The notes under the pieces are model-generated. The model had not been told where the DNA came from and did no database searches. It saw only the letters and a program-made list of their open reading frames with translations. A stretch of 64,000 nucleotides of DNA from Ignavibacteria bacterium (GTDB lineage: Bacteria > Bacteroidota > Ignavibacteria > Tepidaquicellales > Tepidaquicellaceae), in the NCBI GenBank assembly GCA_016710985.1, contig JADJTX010000005.1, positions 1 to 64,000 on the forward strand, read 5' to 3'. Of this stretch, positions 1-9,892 are shown piece after piece. The stretch's first letter is position 1. Each line of letters starts with the position of its first letter. Made by a program: the position numbers and the translations under genes.

Positions 1-2185
1 TGTCGAATAAATTCTGAATTTCCAGATATGCAACTAAACTTGCATTCTTAAAATCAAATTTTTTATCAACTCTAAGATCAACTCTCATATAATACGGATA
101 TCTTGCACTGTTAAAATCATCGGTTGCAAAGACAGCTCTGTTAACCTGTTCAGATTCAGTAATGCTGATTGGAGTATAAGGTCTGCCTCCGCTGTACTTG
201 AGTTTTGCCCCGAGAAGCCAGCCGTTTTTAAACTGGTATCCTGCGATCAAAGTAAACGAGTTTCCCGGATCGAAAGCACCGGGCTTTTCATTTCCGGCTA
301 ATGCGGTGAAACCGGAATTGATATACGAATAATTTATCATTCCGTACAATCCGTATTGAGATAATTTTTTCTGTATGGAAATATCTATGCCTTTTGTATA
401 ACCTTTGCCGGCGCTTGCAGCTACGCCTACTATGTTAGGTCCGAAGTCAGCTCCTCCGTCTATCAGAATATAAGTCGGCACATCTACCCAGACCGGATAG
501 TCTTTGTAATATTTATAAAAAACTTCGACCGTTGCTTTTATGTCGCTCGCAAAAAAGTGATCTATACCTGCAATATAGTGATCGCTGCGTATGCTGTTAA
601 GCAAAGAATTTAAAGGACTTGATGTCAGCCATACATATTCGGGCGACTGATAATAAATTCCCCACGCAAGATTAAAAGAAGTAAGAGGCGTAACATTGTA
701 AGACAGACCGGCTCTCGGTGAAAAATAGGATTTCAGACGGATGTATTCAAAATAATCAGCTCTCACACCTGCATTTAAGATTAGTCTGTCTTCAAAAAAT
801 TTTGATGTTAGATTGGCGTGACCGAAAATTTTATAAGTATTGATATTACTGTTTGAATTTATAGTATCATAGACATAACCCGCAGGACTTGTATCGCCTT
901 TTAAAAATAAATAGCTGTTGATAAATGCTGTCTTCTCTCCAATGCCTGTATTTAATATCAGTGACCTCGATAACTGATAATTAAAATCTGACTGAAAGAT
1001 CAGTTCGTTATTGTTTGCGTTGTTTTGAAAATTTAACTTAGCTGTCTGTCCGTCTATCTGTCTTATGTTTCCGTCTGTACGTGAATATGACACAACATTC
1101 TGGAGGTAACCTTTTTTAAAAAGCTTTTTATAATTGATCCCTGTCCCGAGAGTCTTCTGATCTGAATTTGAATTACCGTACGGATTATTCTGAGCCGATT
1201 CGCCGGAAAAATCAATCTTATCCAGTCCCAGCAATCCAATTACAATCAGCTTGTCCGTTGGGCTGAGATCATATGCTACCTTAAGATTAAAATCCCAGTA
1301 GTTAGGAACGGATGTAAGTCTGATCGCATTCTGAATAAGCTCGAGATAGCTTCTTCTCACTGAAAAAAGAAACGAACCGTTATTAGTTATAGGAGCTTCA
1401 AACACTCCGCCGAATCCGGCTATCGAAAGATTAATATCTTTGTAAAAACTTTTCCTGCTTCCTTCCCTGAACTTAATGTTTACGACTCCCGAAAGCTTAT
1501 CTCCATACAGCGAAGGAAAACCTCCGGTAAGCATGTCAGTTTCCCATATGAATTTAGAATTAATAAAACCTATTGCACCGCTGGACGAACCGTCGGTCCC
1601 GAAGTGATTTATGTTAGGGATCTCAATACCGTCAATTAAAATTAAATTTTCGGCAGGAGAGCCGCCGCGTATTATGATATCGTTTCTCTGGTCATTTCCC
1701 ATCGCAACTCCCGGGGCTGTCTGAAGCATCCTCGAAATATCCTCAGTAGCACCAGGAGCTCTTCTGATCTCTTCGTAATCAAGATTTATGGAGCTTACAT
1801 TTACATTAGAACTCTGATCAAATGAATTTGCTTCGACATCTATCTCGTCTGTTAGAATTCCTTTTGGTGTAAGCTTTATAAGAATTTCCAGAGGCTTGCT
1901 TGCGTAAATTGTTAAATCAGACTTTATGACAGACTCGTATCCTATTGAGGAAATTTTTATTTCATACGAATCGAATTTTAAATCATCAAAAATAAATTCA
2001 CCTTTTATATCCGTAGCTGTTTTCAGCCCTGTATTCATCAGCTCAACGCCGGCGCTGCTTACAGGACTTTGTGTCTCCTCGTCAATCACTTTACCTTTGA
2101 TTATACCTTTATCTTTGTTTTGTGAAAAAGCATGAGCGGATAAAAACAAATAAACCGAAATGAGAAGCACTAATTTATATAACAT
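1..2185 (-). CDS. TonB-dependent outer-membrane receptor (C-terminus beyond window)
   Basis: Reading the minus strand from the ATG at 2183-2185 gives about 728 codons without a stop, so the gene leaves the window at its 3' end. A signal peptide (MLYKLVLLISVYLFLSAHAF, then SQ) is followed by a carboxypeptidase-regulatory-like domain (about residues 25-110; GKVIDEETQSPVSSAGVELM), then a TonB plug (about 130-250) with the typical DIIIRGGSPAENLILIDGIE stretch, then alternating aromatic beta-barrel strands. The fold is that of Bacteroidota receptors that import scarce ligands through the outer membrane; the ligand cannot be read from sequence. No SusD-like or other import partner follows inside the window. 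The next gene upstream diverges from it across a repeat-rich gap. Confidence 0.9.
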   Translation of the reverse strand, partial: MLYKLVLLISVYLFLSAHAFSQNKDKGIIKGKVIDEETQSPVSSAGVELMNTGLKTATDIKGEFIFDDLKFDSYEIKISSIGYESVIKSDLTIYASKPLEILIKLTPKGILTDEIDVEANSFDQSSNVNVSSINLDYEEIRRAPGATEDISRMLQTAPGVAMGNDQRNDIIIRGGSPAENLILIDGIEIPNINHFGTDGSSSGAIGFINSKFIWETDMLTGGFPSLYGDKLSGVVNIKFREGSRKSFYKDINLSIAGFGGVFEAPITNNGSFLFSVRRSYLELIQNAIRLTSVPNYWDFNLKVAYDLSPTDKLIVIGLLGLDKIDFSGESAQNNPYGNSNSDQKTLGTGINYKKLFKKGYLQNVVSYSRTDGNIRQIDGQTAKLNFQNNANNNELIFQSDFNYQLSRSLILNTGIGEKTAFINSYLFLKGDTSPAGYVYDTINSNSNINTYKIFGHANLTSKFFEDRLILNAGVRADYFEYIRLKSYFSPRAGLSYNVTPLTSFNLAWGIYYQSPEYVWLTSSPLNSLLNSIRSDHYIAGIDHFFASDIKATVEVFYKYYKDYPVWVDVPTYILIDGGADFGPNIVGVAASAGKGYTKGIDISIQKKLSQYGLYGMINYSYINSGFTALAGNEKPGAFDPGNSFTLIAGYQFKNGWLLGAKLKYSGGRPYTPISITESEQVNRAVFATDDFNSARYPYYMRVDLRVDKKFDFKNASLVAYLEIQNLFD

Positions 2186-2285
2186 TCTTAATTAAGATCC
2201 CGTCTGAAATTGAATTTGAACAAATTATGATTATATCTTTGATAATTAAAGTAATATTAATTAACCTCTTAAGTTACACAAACAC

Positions 2286-2495
2286 TTCGGGTCTTGGTGG
2301 TGATTGGATTCTTCACTTCACTCCTCTTCGCTCCGTTCGTTCAGAATGACAAAATGGGACAAAGTGTGTAACATCATTTATTAAAATTATTAATTATTAA
2401 CTTATTAATATTAATTTATTAATTGTAATTAACCTGTAGGAAAAGCTAAGTACTCTTTTCTTAGTGTCTTTGAGTCGCAGTGGTTAAAAAATTTT
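2286..2495. repeat. Intergenic repeat patchwork between divergent genes
   Basis: The 398-bp gap 2186-2583 holds no ORF. At about 2308-2352 lies a low-complexity run (TTCACTTCACTCCTCTTCGC, then TCCGTTCGTTCAGAATGACA) that looks like a dispersed repeat. At 2455-2490 is the right half of the hairpin family seen complete at 21291 and 22296 (CTTAGTGTCTTTGAGTCGCA followed by GTGGTTAAA). Between them is AT-rich TTAATTATTAA-type sequence. Promoters of both flanking genes must lie here but none is clear. Confidence 0.5.
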
Positions 2496-2583
2496 CGGGA
2501 ATGTGTATAACTTAATAGACGATTACAGTTACTTCGTAATTGAATATTAAGCTGCCTATTGATATGTTACGTTTAAATTTCAA

Positions 2584-3498
2584 ATGAATAAAATAATCCG
2601 GATAATATTTTTTTGCTTATCAGTTCTCTCTTTTGTAAATGTTTATTCGCAGGAATCTCCGCCGAAAGTGCTTGTTGTGACTGCGCATCCGGATGATGAC
2701 GCGGCATTTTCAGGAGCTGATTATAAGATCGTTCATGACCTCAAAGGGATCGTTGATATTGCCCTGATCACAAACGGAGAAGGCGGCTATAAGTATTCGA
2801 CTCTTGCTGAAGACATTTACGGACTGGAGCTTACTGATGAAGAGACCGGCAGAAAGTATTTACCGGAGATAAGGAAAAAAGAACTGGAGGAAGGCGGGAA
2901 AATCGTCGGCATAAGAAATTATTATTACTTCAATCAAAAGGATCACAGGTATATTACATCAGCCGACATTAAGGAAATTCTTGACAGCAATATCTGGGAT
3001 CTGAATTATGTCAGGAGTGAATTAAAAAATATAATTGAACGTGAAAAGTATGATTATATATTCATACTCACTCCGAGCCTGACAACCCACGCACATCACA
3101 GCTCTGTAGGCATACTTGCACTTGAGACAGTAAACTCAATTGATGCAAGTGACAGACCAATAGTTCTCGGAGGCACCATCGGAAGAAAGAGCGATACTGT
3201 TAAAACCATTTACAAAGGTTTTGAAGGATACCCGGTAACAAATGTAAGCGATACGATACCATTTGTATTTGACAGGACACAGAAATTCAGCTACAGGGAT
3301 GCTCTCGATTATAAGATCATTGCAAACTGGGTAATAGCCGAACACAAATCACAGGGTACAATGCAGCTTCTGATGAATCAGGGAGATTATGAAGTGTACT
3401 GGTATTTTGACATTAATCCGGAAAGCGGTAAGGAAAAAACTAAGGAGCTTTTTGAAAAACTGAATATTAATTATTTTAAAAAGAAAGAGTATAAATAG
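2584..3498 (+). CDS. Secreted PIG-L/LmbE-family deacetylase
   Basis: A 304-residue exported protein with a signal peptide (about residues 1-23). It carries the zinc-site signature AHPDDD at residues 33-38 and a second His cluster THAHHSS near 167-173, as in the LmbE/PIG-L family of N-acetylglucosaminyl deacetylases. These zinc enzymes remove an acetyl group from GlcNAc attached to inositol, thiols or other carriers. The substrate here is unknown; the export signal suggests a periplasmic glycan or glycoconjugate. It stands alone: the divergent receptor lies upstream, and a tandem GAGACGT-word array starts right at the stop codon, separating it from the downstream transporter. Confidence 0.85.
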   Translation: MNKIIRIIFFCLSVLSFVNVYSQESPPKVLVVTAHPDDDAAFSGADYKIVHDLKGIVDIALITNGEGGYKYSTLAEDIYGLELTDEETGRKYLPEIRKKELEEGGKIVGIRNYYYFNQKDHRYITSADIKEILDSNIWDLNYVRSELKNIIEREKYDYIFILTPSLTTHAHHSSVGILALETVNSIDASDRPIVLGGTIGRKSDTVKTIYKGFEGYPVTNVSDTIPFVFDRTQKFSYRDALDYKIIANWVIAEHKSQGTMQLLMNQGDYEVYWYFDINPESGKEKTKELFEKLNINYFKKKEYK

Positions 3499-3576
3499 CG
3501 CGAGACGCGAGACGTGAGACGTGAGATGCGAGACGCGAGACGTGAGATATGAGATATGAGATATGAGATAGGATGA
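3499..3576. repeat. Tandem array of GCGAGAC/GTGAGAC/ATGAGAT words
   Basis: Directly after the stop codon at 3498 about eleven imperfect 7-bp units (GCGAGAC, GTGAGAC, ATGAGAT) follow head to tail. No spacers, so not CRISPR. An apparent minus-strand ORF through it (about 3349-3600) is only a product of the repetition. Confidence 0.8.
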
Positions 3577-3633
3577 GATGTCAGACGTTGGTGTGGACAA
3601 TTTATATAAGTTTATAAATTTTAAATTTTCTAA

Positions 3634-4650
3634 ATGAAAAAATTACTATACCTTCTTACAGTATTAATAATATTCAGCGCATGCTCATCAAATAATAAAA
3701 AGAAGCTTGTCGTTTATTCTCCCCACGGGAAAGAAATGCTGACGGAGTTTGAAAAACAATTTGAGAGCACTCATCCTGACATTGATATTCAGTGGCTTGA
3801 CATGGGTTCACAGGAAGTCTTTGACAGGATACGCACTGAAAAGGAAAATCCATTGTCGGACATATGGTGGGGATCTCCATCGACAATTTTCATGCGTGCG
3901 GAGAAATTAGATCTGCTTGAAAAGTATAAACCGTCCTGGGCTGATAAAGTCGGTACTGAAAGCAAAAGCAAATCAGATAACTGGTACGGAACATTTCTTA
4001 CTCCGCAGGTAATTGCATACAACGACAAAACTCTTACCAATCAGAATGCTCCCCGAGACTGGAATGATTTAATTTTGCCGGACTGGAAAAATAAGATCGT
4101 GATCAGAAATCCAATGGCTTCAGGTACTATGCGTGTGATCTTTTCAGCCATGTTATCAAACTCCATAAAGAAAACCGGAAGTGACTCAGAAGGATGGGAA
4201 TGGCTGAGAAAGTTAGATGAGAATACTTCTACATACGCCGCAGACCCGACACAGATGTATATCAAACTCGCCGGTAATGAAGCAGTGACATTGTGGAACA
4301 TGCCTGACATTATTTTACAGAAAACATTGTATCAGTATCCATTCGGATATAATTTCCCGTCATCAGGAACAGTAGTACTCACGGACGGCATTGCAATTGT
4401 TAAAGGCACAAAAAATCCGGAAGCAGCTAAAGAGTTTTATGAGTTTGTTACAAATGAAAAAAGTCTGATTCTTCAGGCGGAAAAATTTTACCGTATACCC
4501 GCGCGCTCGGATATTCCAAAAGATAAATTGCCTCAATGGATCGCGGATGCAAATTATACTGCTATGGATTTAAACTGGGAACTGATATCTGAAAAAGAAT
4601 CCGAGTGGATGAAGAAGTGGGATAGTGAGATCAAAGGGAAATCGAAGTAG
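3634..4650 (+). CDS. ABC transporter substrate-binding lipoprotein (iron/anion type)
   Basis: A 338-residue lipoprotein precursor with lipobox FSAC (Cys17), which would anchor it in a membrane. The mature part has the look of family 1 extracellular solute-binding proteins: VVYSPHGKEMLTEFEKQFES near residue 26, IWWGSPSTIFMRAEKLDLLE in the middle, and IAIVKGTKNPEAAKEFYEF near the end. These are shared with FbpA/FutA ferric-iron binders and related phosphonate or thiamine binders. The downstream ATPase and fused permease complete a three-gene importer. Iron is the most likely substrate, but the iron-binding tyrosines cannot be assigned without alignment. An array of CGTTAYTCGTTATTCGTTA words lies in the 68-bp gap to the ATPase. 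Confidence 0.85.
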   Translation: MKKLLYLLTVLIIFSACSSNNKKKLVVYSPHGKEMLTEFEKQFESTHPDIDIQWLDMGSQEVFDRIRTEKENPLSDIWWGSPSTIFMRAEKLDLLEKYKPSWADKVGTESKSKSDNWYGTFLTPQVIAYNDKTLTNQNAPRDWNDLILPDWKNKIVIRNPMASGTMRVIFSAMLSNSIKKTGSDSEGWEWLRKLDENTSTYAADPTQMYIKLAGNEAVTLWNMPDIILQKTLYQYPFGYNFPSSGTVVLTDGIAIVKGTKNPEAAKEFYEFVTNEKSLILQAEKFYRIPARSDIPKDKLPQWIADANYTAMDLNWELISEKESEWMKKWDSEIKGKSK

Positions 4651-4718
4651 TTATTCGTTACTCGTTATTCGTTAATGGTTGAATCGTGAATCGTAAAATC
4701 ACCAATCATAAATTGTAA

Positions 4719-5738
4719 ATGTCTATACTTACTTTAAAAAACATATCAAAGTTATTCGATTCAATATCCGTTCTAGATAAAATCAGCTTCGAATTAAACA
4801 AAGGAGAATTCTTTTCAGTCGTAGGACCGAGCGGCTGCGGAAAGACAACATTGCTGCGGATCATAGCAGGGCTTGAGTTCCCTACATCCGGTGAAATTTT
4901 TATTGAAGATGTAAATGCAACTAATCTTATTCCTCAAAAGAGGAAGATCGGAATTGTGTTTCAGAATTATGCCCTCTTTCCGAATATGACTGTATTTGAT
5001 AATGTCGCTTACGGGCTTGAAGTAAAAAAATTATCTAAAAGTGAAATTAAAGAAAAAGTAGGTTCGGTTCTTGAAAAAGTAAGAATGAATGACAAAGCAA
5101 ATAAAAGCGTGACAACTCTGAGCGGAGGCGAACAGCAGAGAGTTTCGCTTGCGAGAGTGATTGTTACCGAGCCCGCGCTTTTGCTTTTCGATGAACCGCT
5201 TTCAAATCTTGATTATGCACTCCGTCTCGAAACACGCAATGAGATCAAACGCCTTCAAAGAGAGATCGGCATTACTTCAGTTTATGTTACTCATGATCAG
5301 TCCGAAGCGCTTGCATTGTCAGACAGGATTGCTGTTCTTAACAAAGGCGTTGTTCAGCAGTTAGGCACTCCGCACGAAGTTTATTTCAAACCGGAAAATA
5401 TCTTCACCGCTGATTTTATCGGTCATTCTAATTTTTTTGATAATGATTATGCTAAGGAAATTTTTAATATTGATATAAATAAAGATGAACTGCTTTCTGT
5501 ATTTCCGGAGGAAATCATTCCTGTCGAAAATACAGAGAGCAATACCTGGGCACGGAGCTTACAGATCAAGAATTACCGACACTCAGTTCACAGGATTTTC
5601 AATTGAATACTTAATTGAAGTTAAAGGAAAGATAATTAAATCACTGATCCCCTCTCATCAGGGAAGATCAGATTTAAACCGGGTGATGAAGTCAGTTTAT
5701 CCTTAAATTCAAAAGATCTCCGGGTATTAAAAAAATGA
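4719..5738 (+). CDS. ABC transporter ATPase (FbpC/PotA type), two frameshifts in the TOBE domain
   Basis: Energy-coupling subunit. Walker A GPSGCGKTT is at residues 36-44, Q-loop FQNYALFP near 84, signature LSGGEQQR near 134, Walker B LLLFDEPLSNLD near 155. The uninterrupted frame ends at 5606 with a nonsense tail. The expected TOBE strand (RITDTQFTGFSIEYLIEVKG) is encoded one frame over from about 5560 to 5660. The original frame resumes as KIRFKPGDEVSLSLNSKDLR and stops at 5736-5738, overlapping the permease ATG as ATGA. One extra T near 5559 and one missing G in GGG at 5661-5663 explain both shifts. The preserved ATGA coupling argues that the full-length reading is the real gene. Confidence 0.85.
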
Positions 5739-7405
5739 ATCCGAAATTAAAATTATCACCGGTCAATATTATTTTATTAATATTGATATTGTTTTTCATA
5801 ACAGGTTACATTGTTTATCCGTTATTCTCACTTGTCAAAGAAAGTCTCTCCGTATTTACGCAGGGTGAAACCTTAAATTCATTTTATGACATTGTCTCGA
5901 AATCAATATTCAACTCTGTCTTACTTTCTATTATAACCGTTCTCGGAAGCTGCATAGCAGGCGTTTACTTTGCTTATAGATTCCAATACTATAATTTTCC
6001 TTTAAAGAATTTTTTCTTCACACTGCTTTTAATACCCATTGCAACTCCCCCGTTGGTTGGAGTTGTCGCTTTTTTATTTTTACTGAATGACAACGGTCTG
6101 CTGACAAAAGTCATATCGGTAATATTTAATTTACAGTCAGCGCCGTTTAAATTTGAAGGATGGACAGCAATCATAATAATTCATATTTATTCTTTCTATC
6201 CGTTCTTTTTATTATTCACATCTTCTGCTTTAAAAAAAATTGATGCAAATCTCATAGACGCATCACACACTCTCGGTGCTTCAAAATCAAGGACGTTTCT
6301 GAAGATCATTTTACCGCTGCTGATGCCTTCAATAGCGGGTGCGTCACTGATAGTATTTATGGCAAGCATGGCATCGTTCTCAGCTCCTTTTATCTTCGGA
6401 GGTTCAATAAGGTTTCTCACGACGGAAATTTATTCTGCAAAGATAAACGGTGACACCGGACTGGCATCCGTACTTTCTGTTTTGCTGACAATGATCTCAC
6501 TTGGATTTTTAATTCTGCTGAGAATTTACAGGAAGAAAACAGCTTTTGAATCACGGTCAAAAGGAACGGCTAAGTCCGTTTCTTATCTGACGCAAAAAAA
6601 ATCCGGAGTATCAGGTTCAATATCAATAGCTGTGTTTGCGCTGATTGTAATGCTTCCGATACTGGCTCTGCTGTTTCTTTCATTAATACCCGAAGGTTCA
6701 TTAATGAGAAATTATTTTACAGAGCCGTTTACCTTTGAAAATTATTTTAAAATATTCAGTGACTCTCAGTTCTTTGAGCCATTTTCCAACAGCATACAAA
6801 TGGGTCTGATAGCAGTTATCATTACAATAGTGATCGGAGTAAACGCTGCATTTTTCATTACACGAAAAAAGATCAGAGGAAGTAATATAATAGAAAGCCT
6901 GCTTTCACTTCCCTATGGCATTCCCGGGACAGTCATTGCGCTGAGCTTTATAATCAGCTTTAATACGCCAACGATATTCACTGCATTCATGACAATTGCC
7001 GGGACATTCTGGATCTTACCGCTTGCTTACTCAGTCAGAAACATTCCCGTGATCACACAGTCTTCAATTTCAGGTTTCAATGCGCTTGATCCTTCACTGG
7101 AAGAAGCTTCAGCATCTCTGGGCGCAACCGGATCAAGAACATTCAGACGAATTATCTTACCGCTTGTATCTCCATCCATATTTTCCGGAGCGTTGCTTGT
7201 GTTCATAAATTCCGTCGGTGAGTTTGTCTCAACAATTCTGCTCTACACATTTTCTACAAAAACAGTATCAGTGGAAATTTATTCACAATTGAGATTATAC
7301 AATACCGGATCTGCAGCAGCATACGGAATAATACTGTTCTTACTTGTAATGTTCATCGTTTACATTTCACGGAAGACACTGGATAAGTCGGTCGGCGCAG
7401 GATAA
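5735..7405 (+). CDS. Fused ABC transporter permease (FbpB/ThiP type)
   Basis: A 556-residue inner-membrane protein with about twelve transmembrane helices made of two similar permease halves. Each half carries the cytoplasmic EAA loop that docks on the ATPase: HTLGASKSRTFLKIILPLLM near residue 178 and ASASLGATGSRTFRRIILPL near 455. Such double permeases are usual for ferric-iron (FbpB) and thiamine (ThiP) importers. The ATG overlaps the ATPase stop by four bases, so translation is probably coupled. Together with the lipoprotein at 3634 this is a complete importer. Confidence 0.9.
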   Translation: MNPKLKLSPVNIILLILILFFITGYIVYPLFSLVKESLSVFTQGETLNSFYDIVSKSIFNSVLLSIITVLGSCIAGVYFAYRFQYYNFPLKNFFFTLLLIPIATPPLVGVVAFLFLLNDNGLLTKVISVIFNLQSAPFKFEGWTAIIIIHIYSFYPFFLLFTSSALKKIDANLIDASHTLGASKSRTFLKIILPLLMPSIAGASLIVFMASMASFSAPFIFGGSIRFLTTEIYSAKINGDTGLASVLSVLLTMISLGFLILLRIYRKKTAFESRSKGTAKSVSYLTQKKSGVSGSISIAVFALIVMLPILALLFLSLIPEGSLMRNYFTEPFTFENYFKIFSDSQFFEPFSNSIQMGLIAVIITIVIGVNAAFFITRKKIRGSNIIESLLSLPYGIPGTVIALSFIISFNTPTIFTAFMTIAGTFWILPLAYSVRNIPVITQSSISGFNALDPSLEEASASLGATGSRTFRRIILPLVSPSIFSGALLVFINSVGEFVSTILLYTFSTKTVSVEIYSQLRLYNTGSAAAYGIILFLLVMFIVYISRKTLDKSVGAG

Positions 7406-7647
7406 TTTTTTGCAGGCGACTCTGAGGATGATTCTGGCATTCGTTTGTCTTATGTTGAAAGATCTGCTCACTTTATCCGGATTCATTATTATTGCATACT
7501 TTACATGTTACACCAAATTAAATCTTGAAATGCATTTCTAATATAGGTAATTTACACGGGTCGAAAAATTAATGATACCTCAGGACAGAAGTCTGAATTC
7601 ACAAAAAATGCAAAGTTGATAAAATTAACTAATATATAGTATTTAAA

Positions 7648-8262
7648 ATGGCAAATATTTCCGGTATAAATGTTAGTCCCGCATCAATTGCCCGAATGGA
7701 TACCGGCAAAAATTTACAGTTATTAAAAAGAATTTCCGAAAAGGACACTTCGGCATTGAGTGAATTTTACGATTTACACTCAAAGTATTTATATACGATC
7801 ATTTATTTCATTCTCCGTGATGAATCAGAAGCGGAAGACCTTCTTCAGGAAGTTTTTTTACAGATATGGGAAAAGATAGATTCTTATGATGAATCCTTAG
7901 GCAATCCGCTGGCTTGGATAAGCCGTATTACACGTAATAAGTCAATTGACAGATTAAGGAGCAAAAGTTTTAAGAACCGCTCGGGTGAAACTGATATTGA
8001 CAGATTTTATGACATATCGTCTGATTCCCCTTCGTCAAATCCGGAAATGAATATTTCTATGGATCAGGAACAACAGGAAGTTGCGGTCGCGCTGAGATCT
8101 CTTAATCAGAATCAGCGTGACCTGATTGAATTTGCATACTTCCGGGGATATTCCCAGTCTGAACTTGCAGAGCACTTTCAGATCCCATTGGGAACAGTCA
8201 AAACAAGAATGCGGGCTGCTATGATGCTCTTGCGTGATAAACTTAAAAATCTGGCATTATGA
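7648..8262 (+). CDS. ECF RNA polymerase sigma factor
   Basis: 204 residues. Region 2 runs from about residue 38 (EFYDLHSKYLYTIIYFILRD) through SEAEDLLQEVFLQIWEKIDS to ISRITRNKSIDRLRSK. Region 4 is a helix-turn-helix near 150-200 (GYSQSELAEHFQIPLGTVKT). ECF factors redirect RNA polymerase to stress or envelope promoters and are held inactive by a cognate anti-sigma. The next gene starts in an ATGA overlap and encodes a ChrR-like cupin anti-sigma, so this is probably an EcfG/RpoE-ChrR-like redox pair. Targets are unknown. Confidence 0.9.
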   Translation: MANISGINVSPASIARMDTGKNLQLLKRISEKDTSALSEFYDLHSKYLYTIIYFILRDESEAEDLLQEVFLQIWEKIDSYDESLGNPLAWISRITRNKSIDRLRSKSFKNRSGETDIDRFYDISSDSPSSNPEMNISMDQEQQEVAVALRSLNQNQRDLIEFAYFRGYSQSELAEHFQIPLGTVKTRMRAAMMLLRDKLKNLAL

Positions 8263-8845
8263 ATAATAAAAAAAATAAAAAAGACTTTGAAGAGGAAGTA
8301 ATTCTTAATTCATTAGGATTACTTGATAATAATGAAGAGGAAAATCTTTTGTTAAAAATGAATTCCCTTCCGCCGGAAGAAAAGGAGATGATCAGAGAAT
8401 TTAATAATCTTACATACTTAATTACTCAGGCTTTTGTAAAAACAGACAAAGACATTGCTCCTCCGGAAACAATAAAAGATAAGCTGTTCGAAAAAATTAA
8501 TTCTCTCAGTAATAAAAATAAAAGCGGGTTTGAATTTGTTTTGCAGATTCAAATGAATGGATACAGCATCCTGAAATTGAAGGGGTACAGATCAAACGGT
8601 TGTCGGTAAATACTGATAAAGGATATTTAATGATACTTTTGAAAGCTGCAGCCGGCGCTGAATACCCTGCGCATCATCATAGCGGAGCTGAAGAGTGTTA
8701 TGTTTTGGAAGGAGACTTATATGTCGAAGGAAAATATCTCGGACCCGGAGATTTTCATCACGCCGAAGGTGACAGTGATCATGATCCGCTCAGGACAAAA
8801 AACGGATGCACTCTGCTGCTGGTTGTTGACCCGAAAGATTATTAA
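8259..8845 (+). CDS. ChrR-like anti-sigma factor with cupin domain (frameshifted)
   Basis: Two ORFs, 8259-8609 and 8600-8845, are one gene. The N-terminal helical part (ILNSLGLLDNNEEENLLLKM) looks like an anti-sigma domain. The C-terminal half is a cupin with metal-site residues HHHSGAEECYVLEGDLYVEG and a later GDFHHAEGDSDHD. A missing T in the run at 8539-8542 breaks the frame. Restoring it gives ADSNEWIQHPEIEGVQIKRL, then SVNTDKGY, which joins both halves as in ChrR. In ChrR the cupin senses singlet oxygen or organic peroxide and releases the sigma factor. The Cys-based zinc motif of classic ChrR N-termini is not visible. The four-base overlap with the sigma gene supports the pairing. Confidence 0.8.
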
Positions 8846-8849
8846 TGAT

Positions 8850-9010
8850 GATTGGTAAATTGGTCAATTAGTTAATTGGTTAATTAGTTAATTGGTGAAT
8901 AGTGAATGGTGAATGGTGAAACAAACCCTCTAAAACATTAATCTTTATACAACTACTAACTACTAACTACTAACTATTAACTATCAACTATCAACTATCA
9001 ACTATCAACT
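8850..9010. repeat. Paired tandem word arrays (TTAGTTAATTGG / AACTATC)
   Basis: About 8855-8922 repeats TTGGTTAATTAGTTAATTGG and GTGAATGGTGAA words; about 8950-9010 repeats AACTACT then AACTATC seven-base units. They fill the gap between the convergent genes ending at 8845 and 9016. No ORF and no spacer structure. Confidence 0.75.
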
Positions 9011-9015
9011 GTTTC

Positions 9016-9885
9016 TTACACTCTTCTCAGCTTTTTTCTCTGACCAAGCTCACTTTCATAAACTCTTTTGACACCGTCTCCCAAAGAATTCTCAATATCT
9101 CTTATATTTTCAACCAGTCTTTTAAAACCGCCGATTTCTACTGAAGCGGCCTGATCTGTTCCCCACATTGCGCGGTCTAAAGTTATGTGTCGTTCTACAA
9201 ATGTTGCTCCGAGTGAAACAGCAGCCCATGTAGGTACAAGTCCCGTTTCATGTCCCGAATATCCGATCGGAACTTCTGGATAAATTTGCTTTAATGTTTT
9301 TATGACTCTTAAATTCAGTTCCTCAAGCTTACAGGGATATGAAGAAGTCGAATGTGCAATTAAAAGGTTCTCTGTTCCAATTAACTTTACGGAAGAATTT
9401 ATTTCTTCAATTGTTGACATCCCGGTGGAAATCATTAATGGTTTTCCGGTATCACGCTTTTTTTTCAGCAAACTGTAATCAGTCAGTGATGCCGAAGCCG
9501 CTTTATACATCGGAGGATCAAACTGTTCAATAAAATCAACTGATTCCTCATCCCAGCAGGAAGCGAACCAGTCTATTTCTTTCTTTTTACAGTAATCGTT
9601 TATTTCTTCATATTCATTAAAACTAAATTCAATCTTATGCCTGTATTCAATGTATGTCATCCTTCCCCACGGAGTTTCCCGTTCCACATACCACTGCTCC
9701 TTAGGGACGCATCGCTCGGGAGTCCGCTTTTGAAACTTTACTGCATCACAACCGGCAAGCTTCGCTCCTTTTATTAATTTTTTAGCTAACTGAAGTGAGC
9801 CGTTATGATTAATTCCGATTTCAGCAATTACATAAACTCTTTCACCATCCCCAATCAACCGTTTGCCTGCTTTTATTTTTGACAT
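9016..9885 (-). CDS. NeuB/SpsE-family sugar-acid synthase
   Basis: A 289-residue TIM-barrel enzyme. Family motifs are EIGINHNGSLQLAKKLI near residue 22, DAVKFQKRTPE near 47, FASCWDEESVDF near 108, HSTSSYPCKLEELNL near 178, and GYSGHETG near 208. This family condenses phosphoenolpyruvate with an amino-sugar aldehyde to make nonulosonic acids (sialic, legionaminic or pseudaminic type). It is shorter than typical NeuB (about 340-350) and lacks the C-terminal antifreeze-like SAF domain, so oligomer and substrate handling may differ. It is the last gene of a glycan cluster with a class III aminotransferase, split transketolase and SpsF-like protein. The actual product is unknown. Confidence 0.85.
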   Translation of the reverse strand: MSKIKAGKRLIGDGERVYVIAEIGINHNGSLQLAKKLIKGAKLAGCDAVKFQKRTPERCVPKEQWYVERETPWGRMTYIEYRHKIEFSFNEYEEINDYCKKKEIDWFASCWDEESVDFIEQFDPPMYKAASASLTDYSLLKKKRDTGKPLMISTGMSTIEEINSSVKLIGTENLLIAHSTSSYPCKLEELNLRVIKTLKQIYPEVPIGYSGHETGLVPTWAAVSLGATFVERHITLDRAMWGTDQAASVEIGGFKRLVENIRDIENSLGDGVKRVYESELGQRKKLRRV

Positions 9886-9892
9886 AATTTTT

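Noticed and set aside
1926..2135. Plus-strand ORF opposite the TonB receptor
   Set aside because: It is antisense to the signal-peptide and regulatory domain of a clear receptor gene; no independent features.
3349..3600. Minus-strand ORF rich in SHLTSHVSRL
   Set aside because: It only translates the GAGACGT-word array and overlaps the PIG-L-type gene; no start signal or family.
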